In this document: positions 37,546-46,247 of the stretch, in pieces
Numbering within the stretch: the stretch's first letter is position 1
Layout of the letters: each line of letters opens with the position of its first letter
Assembly (NCBI GenBank): GCA_030725745.1
Contig: JANRFH010000033.1
Location: forward strand, 17,943-81,942
DNA length: 64,000 nucleotides
Origin: Akkermansiaceae bacterium
GTDB lineage: Bacteria > Verrucomicrobiota > Verrucomicrobiia > Verrucomicrobiales > Akkermansiaceae
Direction: 5' to 3'
The notes under the pieces: model-generated
The model's input: only the letters and a program-made list of their open reading frames with translations
Databases searched by the model: none
What the model was told of the DNA's origin: nothing
Translations under genes and position numbers: made by a program

Positions 37546-40500
37546 TCAGTCTGGGTTCTGGTTAAAATTCATAATCAGGGTCGTGCGGGTGCCTTTGCCA
37601 GGCGAGGAGTCTATTGATAATTCCACACCGGCAAGCTGCGCCCGGTTGCGCATGTTTGCTAGGCCGTTGCCAGTTGCCTCCGATGAGGTATCGAAGCCAC
37701 GGCCGCGATCTTCGATGACGAGTCGGAAGATTTCATTCTTGTAAGTCATGCGCAGCCAGACGCGGTCAGTAGACGCGTGCTTTGCTACATTGTGCAGGGC
37801 TTCCTTGGCGATGAGGAAGAGGTGGTGGCGGACATCCGACTTCAGCGGGCATGGGGGGATTTCTTCTGGGATATCAATTCGGCAGCGGGTCACGGAGTCA
37901 CGAAAGTATTGCTCCGCGAAATTGCAGATGTAGGTTGCGAGTTGCTCAAGGGTATCGTTTTTCGGGTTCACTGCCCAGACGATCTGATCAATGAGGCTTA
38001 CCATTTCCCTAGATTTTCTGGCGATTCTTTGGAGAAGTTCCTTTTCTGTTTTCTCCGACCTGAGGGTATTGCCACTGCTCTCACCTAGCCACTGAATCTG
38101 GGTGAGATTAGCACCAAGATCGTCGTGCAGTTCTGCGGCGATGCGCGAGCGCTCGGCCTCCATCGCAGCCTTGTGGCGGAAACGTTGCTGTTCGAGTGAG
38201 AGTTCATACTCGATGAATTGCATTTCGCGGACGTGTCTCCGTTTCATTACTCCGGTGATGAGCAGATAGGATAAGCCAAGAAATACGATGGAACCCGCAA
38301 CCCTTACGCTGGTGCGCTGCCAGAACAAAGGAGCCACGTTGAAGGTGACGGTGGCGGGCTCTATAGACCAGATACCATCATTGTTAGAAGCGCGGACGGA
38401 GAAATGATAGTTACCGGGTTCGAGTCCGCCGTATGAAACACTGCGTAGTTTCCCTCCATCGACCCACTCGGAGTCCACACCATCTAGTCGCCATTGGAAA
38501 CGGACTTTCTCAGGTGCAGTGAAACTCAGGCCAGTGAAAAAGAATTCATAGCGGTGGCGGCCAGGGGGGACTTTGAGGGATGTCTGTTTGCCCTTCGCTT
38601 GAACCGCTTGGACGTCCTCTCCATTGACGCGCATTTGCTCGATAACGATGGGTGGAGGGGTGAGGTTTTGGTGTATCTGTTTCGGGTCTACTACCACAGC
38701 GCTAGTAGAGGTGGAGAACCAGAGCTTGCCGTCGCTAGCTTTCCAGCAAGAGGGTTGCAAGCCACCGGAACACTCTGCGGTGGGCAGTCCATCGGAGTGA
38801 TCATAGTTTTGAAATAATACAGTTCGTCTGACTCCCGCAGAGCTCATGTCTAGTTCGGCGGTGGATACCCTGAAGATGCCCTGAAGCGTGCCTCCCCAGA
38901 GGTAGCCTTCATCGCCTTCGAGTAATTGGCTGATGGAGTCCGAAGGCAGTCCGTCTTGTTTTGTATATTGGAATAGCTTGCCTTGTGAAATGTGGAGTAG
39001 GCCGGCTCCAACGGTGCCGAGCCAGACGTTGCCATTGGAACCGCAAAGCACGGTATAAATTCGTAGGCTGCGTGATATACCGGGCATTGGGACGGTTTCA
39101 AACCTCCCGTCCCGGAAAACGACGAGCAAATCGTCCGCCTTTGCGATCCACGGGACGCCATGTTCGTCAAAAGAAATATCATGGATGTGTCCCGGGTTGA
39201 GCCCATCTTTGGGGCCGAACTCGCGGAGATTTTTTCCGTCCCAACGAAAAAGCCCAAATTCCCCACCAAACCAGATGCCACCCTCGGGATCCCGGCGGAT
39301 GACCCGGATAGCCAACCCCGGCGCACGGTAGGAAAAAGGTTGTTTGACCAAGCCGTCGCGCAGCAGGAAGGCTCCAGATTGCACGGTTCCCAGGCAAACT
39401 TCTCCGGGGATTTCTCCGGGCGCGATGGTGACCTCAGAAATAGGGAAACCTTCCCGAAGAACGGGAAGCGCGACATTGCTAGCAGTGTCATCACGCCACC
39501 GAGTGAGGCCATTGGCTCCACCGAGCCACATGTCACCACCTGCATCCTCGCTGATACTGACGACTCCGGTTCCCGAGCCGGTGGAGCTGGTGTCGATGAT
39601 TTGAAACCAGCGGGGTTTCAGCCTGACGAGTCCGGCGGCGGTGCCGAGCCAGATGTTTTTCTCACGATCTTCGAACCAAGTTTCAACCAGATCGCTTGGT
39701 AGTCCATTCTCGGTATTGAGCACGTCCAGTGAACCACTCGCCTCAACATGCCAGACACCTTTTCCGAAATTTAGGATCCATGCCCCGCCATTCGAGTCGG
39801 TTTGGATTTGATGGGAGCGACCCTTGGGTGGGGCGCCAAGGTCAGTGAGCGTGGTAACTTTCACAACTTCCTCATTGCGGATTTGCATGAGGTTGTTGCC
39901 GGTGAGCATCCACAGGGTGCCATCGGAACTAAGGGCGATCTGGTCGATGTTTTTCCCATTCTGGAGATCGGGGAGGTAGCGGGAAACATTGCCTTGTTCA
40001 CTTTTCCACAATCCGTCGTTGGTGGCGATCCACAACCCGCCTTCCGGGATGGCAAGTAGTTGGTTGAGCTTCGTTCCGGGAGCGAATGGGTCAGCGGATA
40101 AGGGATGAAATTCGCCATTCTCCCATGTGCCAAATTTTTCTCTAACAGTTCTACACCAGAGGGTGCCATCCTTGTCTTGGCAGAACTGCTGAGCCACCTC
40201 AGCGGACTGCGTTGGCGCGTTGTTTTCATTTTCGTAAGTTGCCTCGGTGCCAATACGCAAAAGCATGCCTGCGGCGGTGGTAAAGCGGTTTTCATCGCCA
40301 TGGCGACCGATCCACTCGATGGCGCGCTTGTAGTATCCGGGTTTTTTGTCGGTTCTAGTGGTGAACTCGCCTTCGAAATACGAGACCATCTTCCCATCAA
40401 TATCACTGATCCAAAGGACGCCAGTATCGTCGAGGAAGAGTTTTGGGATCTCGGGGGAGAGGAGAGTGGGGGTGTTGTTCGGGTTGAAATGGTCGAAGCG

Positions 40501-40734
40501 AATACCGTCAAAGCGGGCGAGCCAGCCGAGTTGTGTAGAAAGCCATAGATAGCCGTCAGGTGTCTGGGCGATGCTCATGACCCGGCTTTGTGGGAGCCCT
40601 TCGTAGGGTGTCCAGACATCGATCAGGTAATTCGAATCCGCCCGGCAGGGTGTAGTAAGGAAGCTGCAACACAGGGCTAGTATCCCGATAGTCAGCCATG
40701 AGCGGCGGTTGGCTTTTTTCGTGGATGATGTCAT
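37546..40734 (-). CDS. propeller-type sensor histidine kinase (HisKA_3), periplasmic beta-propeller and Y_Y_Y domain
   Basis: 1,062 residues with a signal peptide (cleavage near residue 33). About 740 residues form two-component-regulator propeller repeats (GYLWLST, GTLWCR, GGIWFGG, GYLWGG style), followed by a Y_Y_Y immunoglobulin-like domain (YEFFFTGLSFTAPEKV; LEPGNYHFSVRASN) and one membrane segment (~810-829). The cytoplasmic HisKA_3 motif is RIAAELHDDLGANL with the phospho-histidine at about 870, then the ATPase (HLFLIAKEALHNVAKHA; DRGRGFD; GNGLANMRNRA). In Bacteroidetes such sensors detect glycan fragments, usually fused to the regulator; here the regulator is a separate protein. Confidence 0.92.
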   Translation of the reverse strand: MTSSTKKANRRSWLTIGILALCCSFLTTPCRADSNYLIDVWTPYEGLPQSRVMSIAQTPDGYLWLSTQLGWLARFDGIRFDHFNPNNTPTLLSPEIPKLFLDDTGVLWISDIDGKMVSYFEGEFTTRTDKKPGYYKRAIEWIGRHGDENRFTTAAGMLLRIGTEATYENENNAPTQSAEVAQQFCQDKDGTLWCRTVREKFGTWENGEFHPLSADPFAPGTKLNQLLAIPEGGLWIATNDGLWKSEQGNVSRYLPDLQNGKNIDQIALSSDGTLWMLTGNNLMQIRNEEVVKVTTLTDLGAPPKGRSHQIQTDSNGGAWILNFGKGVWHVEASGSLDVLNTENGLPSDLVETWFEDREKNIWLGTAAGLVRLKPRWFQIIDTSSTGSGTGVVSISEDAGGDMWLGGANGLTRWRDDTASNVALPVLREGFPISEVTIAPGEIPGEVCLGTVQSGAFLLRDGLVKQPFSYRAPGLAIRVIRRDPEGGIWFGGEFGLFRWDGKNLREFGPKDGLNPGHIHDISFDEHGVPWIAKADDLLVVFRDGRFETVPMPGISRSLRIYTVLCGSNGNVWLGTVGAGLLHISQGKLFQYTKQDGLPSDSISQLLEGDEGYLWGGTLQGIFRVSTAELDMSSAGVRRTVLFQNYDHSDGLPTAECSGGLQPSCWKASDGKLWFSTSTSAVVVDPKQIHQNLTPPPIVIEQMRVNGEDVQAVQAKGKQTSLKVPPGRHRYEFFFTGLSFTAPEKVRFQWRLDGVDSEWVDGGKLRSVSYGGLEPGNYHFSVRASNNDGIWSIEPATVTFNVAPLFWQRTSVRVAGSIVFLGLSYLLITGVMKRRHVREMQFIEYELSLEQQRFRHKAAMEAERSRIAAELHDDLGANLTQIQWLGESSGNTLRSEKTEKELLQRIARKSREMVSLIDQIVWAVNPKNDTLEQLATYICNFAEQYFRDSVTRCRIDIPEEIPPCPLKSDVRHHLFLIAKEALHNVAKHASTDRVWLRMTYKNEIFRLVIEDRGRGFDTSSEATGNGLANMRNRAQLAGVELSIDSSPGKGTRTTLIMNFNQNPD

Positions 40735-40904
40735 GTGGGCGCGGCGTTCACAGTAACTGAGGTAGAGGCCTCTTTATTATGGATCGTGGCCTTTTTGCAG
40801 CAATGAGAATTTCGGCCAAGCTGCGAAGACTTCCACTTGCTTGCAGTCAGCCTATTTCAACACTTTTACATCCAGCTCTTAAAGCGAATCAAATACGCGT
40901 AGAC

Positions 40905-42191
40905 TTACTTTACTGACCACTCCGCATCCTGAAGCACTTGCAGGCGTTTGACTTCGTCTGGACGCTCTGAGGCGAGATTGTTTTTTTCCAATGGATCGGT
41001 CTTGAGATCAAACAATTCCAGAGACTTTGGAACGCCGGAAAACGGGCGATCTGGAGTTGCTGGGCCCGGGATCAGGAGTTTGCTCCAATCGCTGATTACA
41101 ACTTGGGCGATGAGGCTCTTGGCGGGATCTTTTAGGTCGGCGATGTCGTGGGTGTAGGCTTCGATGAAAATTGCTTTACGGGCAGTCATGGCTTCGCGAT
41201 TTAGCAGGTTGAGGCCAGGCATTTTCCCCTGCATCTCGGCTCCAGCGAGTTGGAGGATGGTGGGAGCGAAGTCGAGAATCGACGCCAGTGTTTCTTCATC
41301 GCGTTTCGGTTCCACCTTGCCGGGCCAGCGAACGAACATCGGCGTGCGTATGCCTAGCTCGTAGGGGGAGAGTTTCGCTCGGTCATGTTCGTGCGCGTAT
41401 GCGGCATCCCAGCCATTGTCGGCCAGATAGAGGATGACGGTATTTTCAGAGAGGTTGTTGTTCGTCAGATAGTCGTCGAGCTCTCCGCAAGTCTGATCGA
41501 ACCACTCGACCATGGCGTAGTATTTCTCTGCCGCCGGAGTAGGCCCTTTGCCTTGGTATTTCTTGAAAATTTCTTCCGGAGGATTATGCGGGGTATGGGG
41601 AAGGAACGGCGCGTGCCAGATGAAGAAAGGCTTCTGGGCTTCCTGAGCTTTACCGATAAAATCGTAGATCGGCTGCATGCCTTCGCGGCCGATGGTCAGT
41701 CCTGCATCGCCATGGCGTCCCGCGCTATCGGTCATGCCGTCGCTGAAGCCAACGTCTTTGTAGGTGGCGTTCCAGAGTTTACCTGTTTGGAAAGTGAGAT
41801 AGCCAGCGTCGGTGATGGCTTGAGGAAGCAGCGGGGCGTGATCGAGCAGTTGGTTCGCCAGCGCCGAGCGATTGTTCGTTTTGACGGATAGATCGTTCCC
41901 GGTGATGCCATTTTTGTGAGGCGGGAGGCCAGTGAGTAGGCAGGCCAGCGAGGGCGAGCAAACTGGCATCACGTAACCGCGGGTGTAGAGCAGGCTGTCT
42001 GCCGCCATCTGGTCGAGATGGGGAGTCTTGATGGACTCGTGACCCATGAATCCGTAGTCGGGAAATCCTTGGTCGTCGGAGATGATGAGGATGATGTTTG
42101 GCTTTTCCGACTCGGCGGCGTGCAGCAGGCCGAAGCTGAGTGGTATGAGGAAGCTGGAGATGAGGGATCGGGTGATGAAATGAAATTTCAT
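40905..42191 (-). CDS. secreted sulfatase-family protein with CSPSL signature
   Basis: 428 residues with a signal peptide (cleavage near residue 26). The core has IILIISDDQGFPDYGFMG, the activation motif MPVCSPSLACLLTGLPPHKNG with Cys at 78 and Leu where most sulfatases have Arg, APFLPHTPHNPP, and LADNGWDAAYAHEHDRAKLSPYELGIRTPM. The CxPxL form occurs in a recognisable subgroup, so it may well be active. It ends with LFDLKTDPLEKNNLA. It lies 26 bp downstream of the GH78 gene on the minus strand. Confidence 0.9.
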   Translation of the reverse strand: MKFHFITRSLISSFLIPLSFGLLHAAESEKPNIILIISDDQGFPDYGFMGHESIKTPHLDQMAADSLLYTRGYVMPVCSPSLACLLTGLPPHKNGITGNDLSVKTNNRSALANQLLDHAPLLPQAITDAGYLTFQTGKLWNATYKDVGFSDGMTDSAGRHGDAGLTIGREGMQPIYDFIGKAQEAQKPFFIWHAPFLPHTPHNPPEEIFKKYQGKGPTPAAEKYYAMVEWFDQTCGELDDYLTNNNLSENTVILYLADNGWDAAYAHEHDRAKLSPYELGIRTPMFVRWPGKVEPKRDEETLASILDFAPTILQLAGAEMQGKMPGLNLLNREAMTARKAIFIEAYTHDIADLKDPAKSLIAQVVISDWSKLLIPGPATPDRPFSGVPKSLELFDLKTDPLEKNNLASERPDEVKRLQVLQDAEWSVK

Positions 42192-42217
42192 GGAGCGGTG
42201 GTTTTTTTAGGGGATAC

Positions 42218-45037
42218 TTAGAGAGTGGAAATGAGGGTGTAGGTGCCTGCGCTGAGGGTGAGGCGCTGAGCTTGACCTTGGGCATCATCGGCATCTCTTG
42301 GAAGCTGCGTTTTGTCAGAGGGTGTGAGCTGGGTCATGCGGCCTGGAACCCTCACTTGAGAGGTGGCACCGGGTGGGATCGTGATGTTCCAGGTGAGGGT
42401 GTTGGCTTCGCGTTTCCAAGAGCTTTGGATTTTTCCCATGGGCGAGTCGAAGCTGCACTTCACCCAGTCGAGGCCGTCGATGAGTTGGGGCTCGAGCAGG
42501 ATGGTCTTGAAACCGGGGTTTACGGAATCTGGGCGTATGCCGGCGAGGCCGGAGAAAAACCAATGCACGAAGCCAGCCTGGAAGGGGTGGCTCATTGAGC
42601 GTGAGTAGACATCTTCGGCGTTGCCCTCTACCGGCCAGACTTCCCAGAAGGTGGTGGCTCCGCGTTTGGCGAGATAGTTGAGGCTGGGGGAGCTGTCGTT
42701 TTGCAGGGCTTTCCATGCGGTTTCCTGATGGCCGTATTCGAGCAATGTTGGCCAGAGGGCAGGCATGCCGAAGACACCGGTGAGGAAATGGTTGCCTGCG
42801 CCTTTGACTTGCTCCGCGAGCTTGGCGGCGGCTTCTGCGCGGTGCTCGGGTGGGAGTACTTCCCAGTTTACGGCGATGGCGTTGATCGTCTGGTCAGGAA
42901 CCATGCTTGCGTCCGGGCCGTAAAATTCACGGGTGAAGGCTTTTCTAATATCCTCGGCAAGTTTGGTGAAACGTATGGCGTCTTCATTTTTCCCAAGCAG
43001 CTCTGCGGTGTCGGCCATGATTTTGGCGCTACGGTAGTAGCAGGCGGTGGAGAGCATGGGGATGACTTGGCCATAATACTCGCGTGGCTCGGCCATGCTT
43101 TTGGCATCGGGTTGCGGTTTGCACCAATCGCCGAGGCCGGAGTGGAGGATACCATCGGTGGCGCGACCTTCGAGATGGAGAACCCATTGATGCATCGAGT
43201 CATAGTTTCGCTCAAGTGGACGGAGGTCGCCGCTGTAGAGATAGACATCCCAGGGGATGAAGACGATGGCGGAGCCCCAGTCTGGCGAGGCCTCTCCGAT
43301 GAAGCGCTTTCCGGGGGCGACCATGGTGGGGATGCCTGCGGCCTTGGGCTTCACCGTCCGCTCGCCCATTCCTCTACCGAAGACTAGCATATTGGAATCG
43401 CGGCTCGCGGTGCTGACGATGTCGCCGGTGTATTTGTTCCAGAGGCTAGCGGCATCGAAGCGATACATGGAGTAGGGCACGATGAGATGGGCGTCGCCCG
43501 TCCATCCACAGCGCTCGCGGATGGGACAATCGGTGGGGACTCCCTGGATGTTACCGACGAAGGTGCGGTTCGCCCATTCGAAGGCGCGGTTGAGTGTTTC
43601 ATCCGAGGATTCGAAAGAACCGGTGACCGGTAGATCGTTATGGACGATGATGCCTTCCAAGAGGTCTTTGTCGGGTGTTCCCGATTTGAGGGTGCCATCA
43701 GTGATGGTGAGCTCGGCGTAGCGGAAGCCATGATAGGTGAAACGCGGCTCCCACGTTTCCGGGCCATCGCCACGGCAGATGTAGTTATCGGTTTGAATGA
43801 CTTTGGTATTTACCACTCCACCGGTTTCGAAGTTGAGCGATCCATCGGCTAAAAGATCTTCGGCGAAACGCACGGTAATACGGGTTCCGGGCGTGGCATC
43901 GACACTGAACTTTGCCCACCCGACGAGATTGACTCCGAAATCATAGACCCAAGTGCCCGGCTTGAGCTCGCGAACGGAGCGAACTTTTTCGATGCCGAGG
44001 CGACGGCAGGGCGGCAGATTTTGAGTGATGAGTTTGCCGCCAGGCTGACCGGTTTTTACAACGGGCTTCCAGCCTTCTTTTATGAAACCGGTATCTGCCC
44101 AGGCTGGATCAGTTAGGCGGGCGTCGTAGTCTTCACCCGCATAGACATTGGATGCGGTGATGGGGCTGGCTTTGCATTGCCAGGTGAGATCGGTCGGGAC
44201 GATGGTGACGCTTCCATCGCTGTGGGTGACTTCCAGCTGCGCCTTCACGCGCGGCTGGCCGTAGCTCATGCCATTGGGTCCCCAGACTCGATCCTGATTG
44301 AAAAAGCCATCACCTACCCAGACTCCAAGCACGTTTTCACCTTCATGGACTTGGGCGGTGACGTCATGTGATACGTAAAAGTTCCGCTGGTCGTAATCGG
44401 TTTGAGCAGGTTGCAGGACTTCGTTACCGAGTTTCTCTCCATTGAGCCAACTCTCATGCCAGCCGAGGCCGCAGACGTAGAGTCGGGCTTTGGAAACGGG
44501 CTTGTCGATGTGGAAGGATTTGCGGAACTGCGGAGCCGAGCGTTTGCGTTCGGCGGGTGCCATGGCGATCCATTCGCCTTTCCAATCGGAAGGTGATTTC
44601 AGGCCGGTTTCGAAGTTCGCAGTATCAGACCATGAGCCGAATTTCCCGTTTTGCAAAACCGGGCGGACACGCCACCAAATTTCTGAGCGGGAGAGGAAAT
44701 CGGTGGCGTTGAGCTGGCATCGCGAGCCGTTCTCCAAAGGTAGAAATTCGGACTTCCACCAACTGCCATCACCCTTTTCGGCGTCGGCTGCGGATTTCGC
44801 AGCGATGACCTCGTAACCGGTAACAGCGACTCCTTTGGTTTCGCCAAGCGGGAACCACGAGAGCAGCGGATGGGGATCATCGGTGACCTGCCAGCCCGGA
44901 GCACCCTCGATGCGGAGATCGCTTATTGTTTCTGCATGGGCGGATGTGAGGGCAAGGAATCCGGCGAGTGCAACAGAGCTTTGGATGGAAATTTTCAAGA
45001 GGTTTTTAGGAAAGGGAAACTGGATCATGTTTGGCAT
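42218..45037 (-). CDS. alpha-L-rhamnosidase, GH78, secreted
   Basis: 939 residues with a signal peptide; an ATG at 45028 is an alternative start. The layout equals the gene at 20855: N-terminal sandwiches (SDLRIEGAPGWQVTDDPHPLLSW; WLNGEKLGNEVLQPAQTDYDQR), a central carbohydrate-binding-like domain, then a catalytic (alpha/alpha)6 region with TDCPIRERCGWTGDAHL (Glu as likely acid) and RGATTFWEVWPVEG. It removes alpha-L-rhamnose from oligosaccharides. It heads a minus-strand series GH78-sulfatase-kinase-regulator-GH9-pseudopilin. The two full-length GH78 enzymes share only the family pattern and may have different linkages. Confidence 0.94.
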   Translation of the reverse strand: MPNMIQFPFPKNLLKISIQSSVALAGFLALTSAHAETISDLRIEGAPGWQVTDDPHPLLSWFPLGETKGVAVTGYEVIAAKSAADAEKGDGSWWKSEFLPLENGSRCQLNATDFLSRSEIWWRVRPVLQNGKFGSWSDTANFETGLKSPSDWKGEWIAMAPAERKRSAPQFRKSFHIDKPVSKARLYVCGLGWHESWLNGEKLGNEVLQPAQTDYDQRNFYVSHDVTAQVHEGENVLGVWVGDGFFNQDRVWGPNGMSYGQPRVKAQLEVTHSDGSVTIVPTDLTWQCKASPITASNVYAGEDYDARLTDPAWADTGFIKEGWKPVVKTGQPGGKLITQNLPPCRRLGIEKVRSVRELKPGTWVYDFGVNLVGWAKFSVDATPGTRITVRFAEDLLADGSLNFETGGVVNTKVIQTDNYICRGDGPETWEPRFTYHGFRYAELTITDGTLKSGTPDKDLLEGIIVHNDLPVTGSFESSDETLNRAFEWANRTFVGNIQGVPTDCPIRERCGWTGDAHLIVPYSMYRFDAASLWNKYTGDIVSTASRDSNMLVFGRGMGERTVKPKAAGIPTMVAPGKRFIGEASPDWGSAIVFIPWDVYLYSGDLRPLERNYDSMHQWVLHLEGRATDGILHSGLGDWCKPQPDAKSMAEPREYYGQVIPMLSTACYYRSAKIMADTAELLGKNEDAIRFTKLAEDIRKAFTREFYGPDASMVPDQTINAIAVNWEVLPPEHRAEAAAKLAEQVKGAGNHFLTGVFGMPALWPTLLEYGHQETAWKALQNDSSPSLNYLAKRGATTFWEVWPVEGNAEDVYSRSMSHPFQAGFVHWFFSGLAGIRPDSVNPGFKTILLEPQLIDGLDWVKCSFDSPMGKIQSSWKREANTLTWNITIPPGATSQVRVPGRMTQLTPSDKTQLPRDADDAQGQAQRLTLSAGTYTLISTL

Positions 45038-45077
45038 GATAGATCGGGCTAGATCGAAGGTTTTTGGCTGAAGACAA

Positions 45078-45103
45078 AAAAGCCACCTAGGTAGGTGGCT
45101 TTT
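45078..45103. terminator. terminator between the PEP-CTERM gene and GH78
   Basis: AAAAGCCACCTA (45078-45089) pairs with TAGGTGGCTTTT (45092-45103), with A and T tracts. Read on the minus strand it follows the PEP-CTERM gene and precedes the GH78 start at 45037. Confidence 0.8.
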
Positions 45104-45115
45104 AAGATGGTTGAG

Positions 45116-45142
45116 ACGGGTGCTGAGCGATTCAGCACCCGT
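45116..45142. terminator. second hairpin after the PEP-CTERM gene
   Basis: ACGGGTGCTGA and TCAGCACCCGT form an 11-bp stem around a 5-base loop. No T run follows directly, so it may be a structural partner of the terminator at 45078-45103 rather than a terminator by itself. Confidence 0.55.
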
Positions 45143-45156
45143 TTAAATAAATGGAA

Positions 45157-46023
45157 TCAACGGCGGCGGCGCAGGAGTGCGAGCATGCCGAAGCAGCCGA
45201 GCAGGACGGCGCTTGGCTCGGGAATACTTGTAATCGATAGATTGTCGATATACAGGTCTGAGAAATCGGTAGCAGTAACGGCCGCGTTTGAACCAAGATG
45301 CGTTCCGAAGCTGAAATATCTATCAGTTCCCTCGAAATCTATCGCGAAGTCGCTGAGGATGGAGGTTGCGCCTGCCGTTACGGAAACAGTAGGACCGCCA
45401 ATGGCAGTCTCGTTCACGTTTATCAAAAAGGTCACATAGCTGGAATCGAAGCTGGGAGTGGTTGTGAAATCTTTGCCAGTGCTGAAGACATTGTCGCTGT
45501 AGAAACGAGCCAGTTGGTCGTTGGCGTTTCCTACTCCATCGGGACGAAGAAGCATTCCGAAGTCTGATGCCGTGTTATTGGGACCTGCCTGGCCAGCCGT
45601 GTCTCCGAGGGAGAACGACACCCATTGGTCGGTGGAACCAGTCAGTCTTTTGTTATAAAGCAAATCGAACGAGAAGGAATAATTCGTCCCGGCGAGCATG
45701 CTGTAGTTGGTATCCGCACTTAGGAACCCGTTGGATCCACCGGTGGGAACCTGCTCGTTGTTGCGGAGACGTGCCATGTTGTTGGAGGTGGTGACTCCGT
45801 CAGAGTTGGAAACGTGCGCGACGTTGTTGGCGCCGGACATGGTGTAAGTCGTCGTGGTGCCGGTTTGACGGGCAGGGATGTTCGTATTGATATCGATGGT
45901 ATTCCCGAGCGTGCCATCACCGAACGAATCGGTAAAGATGGATGCTGCCGAGGCATTCGGAGCAGACAGGGCGAATGCGGACAGCGTGCAAGCGCAGAGT
46001 AGGTTTTTGGATTTTGGTTTCAT
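45157..46023 (-). CDS. PEP-CTERM sorting-domain protein
   Basis: The start at 46023 (MKPKSKNLLCACTLSAFAL) opens a signal peptide; upstream in-frame sequence lacks one. About 288 residues. The mature protein is rich in Thr, Ser, Asn and Gly beta-strands (FGDGTLGNTIDINTN; YFSFGTHLGSNAAVTATDFSDLYIDNLSI), like a surface jelly-roll. It ends with the PEP-CTERM tripartite signal SIPEPSAVLLGCFGMLALLRRRR: the PEP motif, a hydrophobic helix and an arginine cluster, normally cut by exosortase. No exosortase gene is in the window. Its position between GH78 and the second sulfatase cluster suggests a surface role in glycan binding, unproven. Confidence 0.88.
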   Translation of the reverse strand: MKPKSKNLLCACTLSAFALSAPNASAASIFTDSFGDGTLGNTIDINTNIPARQTGTTTTYTMSGANNVAHVSNSDGVTTSNNMARLRNNEQVPTGGSNGFLSADTNYSMLAGTNYSFSFDLLYNKRLTGSTDQWVSFSLGDTAGQAGPNNTASDFGMLLRPDGVGNANDQLARFYSDNVFSTGKDFTTTPSFDSSYVTFLINVNETAIGGPTVSVTAGATSILSDFAIDFEGTDRYFSFGTHLGSNAAVTATDFSDLYIDNLSITSIPEPSAVLLGCFGMLALLRRRR

Positions 46024-46134
46024 CGTGTAGTTCGTAGGAATGATTTCAAGCGTGTCGATGGTGCATACCACCTTGCGCTCCAAGATCATGCGGGTTGCAG
46101 CGGCTGGGTCAACATAGCTTGTTGTTCTCGAATC

Positions 46135-46156
46135 AATATCACCCAGATGGGTGATA
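46135..46156. promoter_or_regulatory. operator-like palindrome TATCACCC-N4-GGGTGATA, copy 2
   Basis: TATCACCC-AGAT-GGGTGATA is a perfect 8+8 palindrome 92 bp before the sulfatase start at 46248. The sister site at 23873 precedes the paralogous sulfatase gene of cluster 1. It may bind a common repressor or activator. Confidence 0.55.
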
Positions 46157-46247
46157 CCGGTGCTGGAGGTGGTTTAGCGGTCGTCAAACGGCATGTATCA
46201 TGGCTTGTTTTTCAAGCGGACAGGATGTTCGCGCCACCTGCTCTCAT

